Source: Tamarix chinensis (Eukaryota > Streptophyta > Magnoliopsida > Caryophyllales > Tamaricaceae). From it: a DNA stretch of 64,000 bases. Position 1 is the first letter of the stretch. Each line of letters opens with the position of its first letter. A program made the position numbers and the translations under genes. The stretch is from contig CM060177.1 of assembly GCA_030549775.1 (NCBI GenBank), positions 30,532,014-30,596,013 on the forward strand, in the 5' to 3' direction. Positions 58,746-64,000 of the stretch are shown here, piece after piece. The notes beneath the pieces are model-generated. The model was not told the DNA's origin. It saw only the letters and a list, made by a program, of their open reading frames with translations, and did not search any database.

Positions 58746-59604
58746 TGTGCAAACGTTATTTTTTAAAAATATATTTATATTTAAATAGATTAAATTTACT
58801 AAAATTAGGAAAAAAAATAAAAATTTCTAAAATTATTACTTATATTAGTTAATTTTAATTATTAATAATTATTTTTAAATAAAAAATTAATTAAATAATA
58901 TTTTTTAATAAAAAATTAATTAAATAATTTTAATATAGATTTTGATATCGAAATATTTCTGAATGAAGAAACTTTTCTAGGACGGGGGACGGCACCCGTG
59001 CATCTTTGGCCCCTGGTTTGATATACTCCGATTTTAGAAAAAATTTCTTTGTGGTCCATTCAAGTGAAACTAATAGGATAAAAGTTAAAATGGTACTAAA
59101 ATATTTAGTTTCAAGTACAAAATATCATGTACATATAATTATACTAATATATACATTTAATTATATATAAATTTACACATAATATTCTTTATATGTATAT
59201 GTATATTAGGATACCAAAAAAAAGGACTAAATACCAAATAGATTGACTAACTTTATTTACTTTGATTCAAATGGACTACCAACTATTTTCCCCTCGATTT
59301 TATCTCTTTTTAGTATATATTTTAGATTGATTTTTATTACCGAAGCTTACATGAGTTTTTTTATATAAAAAATATAGAGTTTTTAAATATATATATATAT
59401 ATATATATAACTGTTATTAATAATGATAATAAAAAATGTACATAAATATATCATATTTTATCTAATAATTTTTATATCATATTTTCTACCTTCTTAATAT
59501 AAAATTATTATATTATATCCAAATATATTTAGTTTTTTTCATTTCTCTTTATTATTTTTGCTTTTAAAAAATTGAATCCTACTTAATTTAATTTTTTAAA
59601 TGTT
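58746..59604. other. AT-rich stretch, no recognised gene
   Basis: Contains a short GGACGGGGGACGGCACCCGTG patch near 58,980 and a TA run at 59,396-59,410. The left terminal repeat of the PIF element was searched for here and not found. Confidence 0.45.
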
Positions 59605-60830
59605 TTGGATAATCAAAATGATTCAAATTTAAGAGAATTTTCAAACCAAAATATTCAAAATTCACAAAATTCTAATTTTGAGAATATTGCAAATGATCAT
59701 TATTCTCCGAAAAAAAAAAGTTTCCAATATCTATGAAATGTTAATTTTCAAATTATGCAATATTATCAAAATGAGGCTAATAACTCACTCAATCCAAGTC
59801 TTAAATTCTTTCAACCTTTAAATACCACCCTTCCATTTGATCAGAATATTCCTAATATTCAAAATTCTCCAACAAATGATTTTATTTTTCCTTTAGTCAC
59901 ATCTATTGGTGATTCTAAATTTTCAGAAAAATTCACCCAAAATCAAGTAGAGGATGACGCTATGGTTGAATCTCCCGACAAGATTGGAAGCCGATATTAT
60001 GGCAAATTGACAGATAAAGAAGAAGAAAATCCTCTTTAGTAGATGGATACATTTTTCAGAGGATTCAAGTCAAGAAAACTAGCAAAAATATAAGGATTTC
60101 TAAGGAACAAAAATTATGGCATACTTTGACAATACTGTGGTGGAGGACTAGAAAGAACTATAAAGACACTGATGAATTGGTTTTCTTATGTTAATAAAAA
60201 TGTTAATCGATTTATTGGTTGTTATAGTCATATTTGTCAACGTAATCAAAGTGGCGTCAGTGAGATAGATGCAATTATAGATGTGTATAAAGAATAAAGA
60301 ACCAGGTAAAATACACCTTTTAGTAGTAAACATATATGAAAACTTATTAAAAAAACGATCAAAAATGGATGGTAATAAATTAGGGTAGTGGACAAGGTTC
60401 TGCATCAAAGCGAACAAAAGTTTTAAATTCGGGTGCATACATTGATTCATCTATCCCTAATACTTTAGAGATTAAATTTCTATTGGAGCGACCTATAGGC
60501 CAAAAAGCATCAATTAGAAAAGTGAGGGGAAAGGTAAAAAAAAAAGGTAATCAATCTGAAGGCGAGGTTCAAATATCAATAGGTTCTAGAAATTGCAAGA
60601 GAGCAAAATGCAGTATTAGAGAAAATAGTAGTAGATAAGGAGAATGATAGAGCTAAACAAAAATAGTACAGGGCTGAACAAAGGTGGTTGAGGGAAAAAG
60701 AATTAGACATGGCTTTAATTTATCGTGGCACGTCTAATATAATTAACTATAAGAAAGTAGATCATCAAATCTTATATGCATCAACTATGAGAAGAAATGA
60801 TAGAGAATCCCTAATTATTCTATTCTAATT
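59605..60830 (+). pseudogene. PIF/Harbinger ORF1 (Myb/SANT-like DNA-binding accessory protein)
   Basis: The frame starts with a non-ATG codon at 59,605 (TTG before GAT-AAT-CAA, so ATG probably mutated) and is asparagine/glutamine/serine-rich, with one stop at about 59,735, to TAG 60,037-60,039. Beyond it, shifted frames give WFSYVNKNVNRFIGCYSHI with a SGVSEIDAI segment, the conserved region in which the DNA-binding domain ends N-K-x-V-x-x-F-x-G-C-Y, and then ERPIGQKASIRKVRGKVKKK, matching the R-P-x-G-x-K-x-A-K-R-K signature. Family proteins help the transposase bind element ends. At least two stops and several shifts disrupt it. Confidence 0.7.
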
Positions 60831-61560
60831 TAGCATATTTGATTGCACAATATATTTTTAATGTATTATTTAACATATGTGTAATTTATGTTTTCATAAT
60901 TTTATTATGTCATTTATCATAAATTATTTATTATTTTAATGTATTGTTTAATGGATGTGTAATTTATGTTTTCGTAATCCTATTGTTTATTTATTATAAT
61001 TTATGTATTATATGAAAGTATTAGTTTTTGTAATATTTATTCTTATCTATGAATATTTATGTTTTTGATAAATCAATTGAATGTACCAAACTCATAACAT
61101 TGATGCACAAATTTATTAAAGTGACTCTAATTATTAAAAAGACAACTCATAGCATTGAGTACATTTTTGTAAAAATGATGATAAAAAAAATTAAATGTTA
61201 TCCATCCTAATTTTCCACATTGTGATTTTCTTCAATTCCTTCACTTCTTGTTTGAGTTTACAGATATCATCCTTCAAACTTTCAACCAATTGTAAGACAT
61301 ATTTGTTGATATTGCTCAATTAAGGTTGGACCATGAGGTTTAGAGACGATACTGGATATGTCAGCGTAGCCCATACAAACTAATTTCATATCCAACACTT
61401 GAAGTATAAATGACCGAGTTACTTTTACTATAAGAAATTCTTAGCTTGGAAATCCTATCACAACAATGACAAGGTATGGAATTGTTACATATTAAATGGA
61501 ATGACATTTAAAGAAATTGAAGATGAAGACATTGATGACTTATTTGTTTTGATCAGGGTT
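60831..61560. other. Spacer between ORF1 and transposase
   Basis: AT-rich; two copies of a TATTTAA-ATGTATTGTTTAA-type stretch (60,855-60,960) differ little. No further gene recognised. Confidence 0.45.
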
Positions 61561-61581
61561 GAACTTATGAATTTAAGGAAA

Positions 61582-61795
61582 AAATCACTGAAGTCCATGT
61601 AATAATGTACCGTTTGATTTTATTACATATGTCAATCATTTTGGTATCACCTTAGCACACATAAATCACTTAAAGCCTATATGATAATGTATACTTTGGT
61701 TTCCTTACACATATTAGTCATTATACTGTCATGTCAACATACATAAATCGCCTGAAGCCCATATGATAATGCACCATTTGATTCCCTTATACATA
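61582..61795. repeat. 81/82-bp tandem repeat upstream of the transposase
   Basis: Three units begin with AAATCACTGAAGTCCATG (61,582), AAATCACTTAAAGCCTATATG (61,663) and AAATCGCCTGAAGCCCATATG (61,745), each followed by ATAATGYA and CCTTAYACATAT-like sequence. The third stops at the TATA box. Such an arrangement suggests duplicated upstream elements, but function is untested. Confidence 0.75.
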
Positions 61796-61797
61796 TC

Positions 61798-61805
61798 TAT
61801 AAATA
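61798..61805 (+). promoter_or_regulatory. TATA box of the PIF transposase gene
   Basis: TATAAATA in CATATCTATAAATAGAAAGC, about 120 bp upstream of the ATG at 61,920, with a plausible start in the AGCTCTCTTAC stretch. A very short upstream frame (ATG at 61,868, seven codons) precedes the main ATG. Confidence 0.6.
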
Positions 61806-61919
61806 GAAAGCTCTCTTACATATATATTCACAACTTACCTTGGATAAAAATAAAAGAAAAATACATAATGGCTCTCCTCACATCTCCTTAAAATATTTCT
61901 ACATACTTCTCAACCAACA

Positions 61920-62628
61920 ATGTCAACTAATTCATCTTCTGATGACTCCACAACTCTGGATGAGATATCAGTTGCTGAAGTAACGGATAAGACTCTCAAA
62001 TATGCTATTGTTGAAATTGAGAAGATCAACCGAAATAGAAGAAAATGACTAGTCTTCATTGATCGGGGCCGTGAAGAAGGCATCAAAGATTATATAATGT
62101 TCTTGACCGCTCACCAATATTTAATGACATTTATAAAGGGCAGGTACTAGAAGCTCATTATATAGTGAACGACACATAATATCTTCTTAAATATTATCTA
62201 GCAGATGATATATATTCAGATTGACAAATATTTGTCAAAACCATACCACTTCCTTAAGGACTAAAGAGAAAGTATTTATAAAGTGTCAGGAATATGTTAG
62301 AAAAGATATTGAACGTGAATTTGGAGTGCTACAAAGACATTTTGTAATTTTTTGCAGCCCATCATGTGTTTGGGATATGGAGAAAATGAAGCAGATAATA
62401 TATATGTGTATCATATTATATAACATGATTATTGATGATGAAAGAGATAAGTATTTAGGTGATTTTTCTCAGAATATTTTTTACTACAATAATAATAATA
62501 ATATACCACCTCCTATGATTAATCATGGTCTGATAATGAGTATGGATTCATACCTTCAGAGAGTTACTCAAGTTATCAATCGTGGTTTGGCCCACCAACT
62601 TGAATTTGACTCGGTGGAAGAAATATAA
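61920..62628 (+). pseudogene. PIF/Harbinger DDE transposase, catalytic centre deleted
   Basis: ATG at 61,920 opens MSTNSSSDDSTTLDE, leading to NRNRRK, a stop, then FIDRGREEGIKDY, matching the R-R-x-x-x-R-D-R-E-x-G-x-x-x-x-x-D-Y start of plant enzymes. After a deletion the sequence resumes at NVLDRSPIFNDIYKGQ and YYLADDIYSD (about 62,100-62,220), then the open frame 62,221-62,628: RKDIEREFGVLQRHFVI, VWDMEKM and CIILYNMIIDDERD. In intact enzymes A-R-K-D-V-E-R-A-F-G-V-L-Q and C-I-I-L-H-N-M-I-x-E-D-E occupy this place. The DDE-domain segment with the first catalytic aspartate is gone, so it cannot transpose. Confidence 0.82.
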
Positions 62629-63207
62629 CCATTTGGGTATGATAATTAGTTTGTGATCGTATTACTTCTTTATGTTCAAATATTTACATATATTGTATTC
62701 ATTTATATTTTCTTAATGTTATTGTGCCGAATTAGATGCGGCTATCATTAAAAAAAATATATAGTATTTGTATTTTCATTGTAATATTTATATAATAGTT
62801 TTTATTAATATTATATAGTTTTATTAATTATTAATATCATAGTAGAAAAACTAAAATAAACTATAATAGGTTATTTTAAAATTAATTCAAATCATAATTT
62901 TTTTTAAACAATATTAAAAATTCTAAGTAAAAAAAATCCAAAATTGATTTTTGAAAAATTTATAAATGTATAATTAACTAAAATTAATTAAATAAAATTA
63001 TTAATTGTTATGTATAGATTGATATAAAGTAAAAGTTATATAATATAAAGTGTAAATGATTGATGATGTGATTGATAAAAATAATTAGGTATTGTAAATT
63101 TGAGATTGTTGAATGACGAGTAATAAATTAAATATGAGTTAAATTGATAGACACATGAAAGAGAAGAGAGAAAATAATTGGGTGGTATAATTAGGGGTGT
63201 AAAAATG
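62629..63207. other. 3' flank of the transposase inside the PIF element
   Basis: AT-rich; AATAAA-type signals are too frequent to single out. The 86-codon minus frame at 63036-63296 is not recognised. Confidence 0.4.
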
Positions 63208-63228
63208 AGAATAACATTATAGATGCTC
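63208..63228. repeat. Right terminal inverted repeat of the PIF element
   Basis: AGAATAACATTATAGATGCTC, ending at the TTA target candidate (63,229-63,231). Confidence 0.5.
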
Positions 63229-63231
63229 TTA

Positions 63232-63715
63232 GATATAAGATAAAATAACATTCCATGAGTTTCATGGTATAAAGTATATGAATTTTGTATGGTCATATTA
63301 AAAATATTAAAGTTTAGGAAAAAATTTATGTCCTTTTCCTAATATGTAGTAACCTCATACTCTTTTCTAACTTGGGCATTTTCTTACATGTTTTTAAAAT
63401 AATATTTAATTAAGTTTAATTTTATAAATATGTCATTTACTTTTTTATTTCCTAAAGTAGAGATATAATATTTAAGTATAATTAATACATATAGAAATAA
63501 AAAAGTAGACATGATTTTCTGATGCAAAATTTTGAAACTAAGGTGACTTGTTTATGCATGCAAAAGGAGTATTACATATAACACATATTACTCATTTCAA
63601 TGGAAAGGGAATAACATAATATTATTATTATAAATAAAAAAACTAATTGTTAGATAAGTTTTGTAGAATGACTTATTTTATGAAAAAAGTTAAGAAAAAC
63701 TTAATATATCTTATA
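63232..63715. other. AT-rich stretch, no recognised gene
   Basis: Nothing recognised on either strand. Confidence 0.45.
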
Positions 63716-63719
63716 TTGT

Positions 63720-63980
63720 GAAACAGATGGAGTATATAATTTAAGTATAGTTTAAATTAATAATATATAAAATAGTAATATAATTGAGCATTTAGTAGTC
63801 ATAAATTTGTATATAGATGAGACTATAATAATAATAATAATAATAATAATATACACAAACATAATAATAATACTAATATTTGATGACTTATCTAAACCGA
63901 ATTAAATTAATATATAATGATATTTTTAGATATACGGATGAGAGTAGTTAATTTTAATCAGCAAAGGATATTTTTATTAT
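63720..63980. repeat. Dispersed repeat R2, copy 3
   Basis: Carries GTATATAATTTAAG, TAGTAGTCATAAATTTG, ATTTGATGACTTATCTAAACC, GATATTTTTAGATATACGGATG and AAGGATATTTTTATTATA in the order of copy 1. An (AAT)n run at 63,826-63,850 lies inside it. Confidence 0.55.
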
Positions 63981-64000
63981 AAATCTAAATAATATATATT

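Larger units (their letters stand above)
59605..63228 (+). mobile_element. PIF/Harbinger DNA transposon, decayed, left end not found
   Basis: Two adjacent genes typical of the superfamily lie on one strand: a Myb/trihelix-like ORF1 (59,605-60,830) and a DDE transposase (61,920-62,628). The right end reads AACATTATAGATGCTC then TTA (63,213-63,231); its reverse complement GAGCATCTATAATG resembles the GAGCATCTCCAATG terminus of many plant PIF elements, and TTA fits their 3-bp target preference. A matching left terminus could not be found upstream of ORF1, so the element is truncated there or that end has drifted. Confidence 0.7.

Overview
The window looks like repeat-dominated intergenic DNA from a flowering-plant nuclear genome. 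It is very AT-rich, has no recognisable intact host gene, and is built largely from decayed plant-type transposable elements: Ty3/gypsy, Ty1/copia, a LINE, PIF/Harbinger and long solo-LTR-like elements. No rRNA, tRNA or CRISPR array was recognised. The species cannot be named from the sequence.

Layout. 1-5,470 is AT-rich with small dispersed repeats and one compositionally odd 81-codon frame (1191-1436). 5,470-15,400 is a composite: a subfamily-II long repeat (F'), interrupted by a minus-strand Ty3/gypsy element (6672-9990), whose gag is broken by a subfamily-I long repeat (G, 9991 to about 13,357), followed by a minus-strand Ty1/copia fragment with gag, primer-binding site and LTR (13,400 to about 15,400). 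A minus-strand LINE remnant lies at about 16.16-17.88 kb. A plus-strand copia element with both LTRs and a gag-to-RT internal deletion spans about 19,680-22,708. Element A (23,907-27,294) is flanked by a perfect 5-bp duplication. A possible 1-kb inverted-repeat element lies at 28,768-29,805.

The centre holds two deep nests. Nest 1 is a host repeat split by D (32,468-42,155), which is split by B (34,855-40,976), which is split by C (36,457-39,726). Nest 2 is F (from 48,612), split by H (49,481-55,520), which is split by E (50,111-53,413); F is hit a second time by a 656-bp solo LTR, J (55,713-56,368). The joins are supported by target-site duplications and by homology running across the breakpoints into sister copies.

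A, B, E and G (subfamily I) and C, D, F, F' and H (subfamily II) share related termini (TGTAAYACCC... and ...GGGTGTTAYA). The most complete are about 3.3-3.6 kb net, and B and H, which carry deletions, are about 2.7-2.9 kb. They carry no recognisable coding domain and make 5-bp target duplications. They are best read as very long solo LTRs, or as large non-autonomous retrotransposon derivatives. Subfamily I carries a repeated short hairpin motif.

At the right end, 59,605-63,228 is a decayed PIF/Harbinger DNA transposon with both of its genes (Myb-like ORF1 and DDE transposase). The transposase is preceded by an 81/82-bp tandem repeat and a TATA box. No gene in the window appears able to make a full-length functional protein; the elements relate to each other by insertion history, not by a shared pathway.
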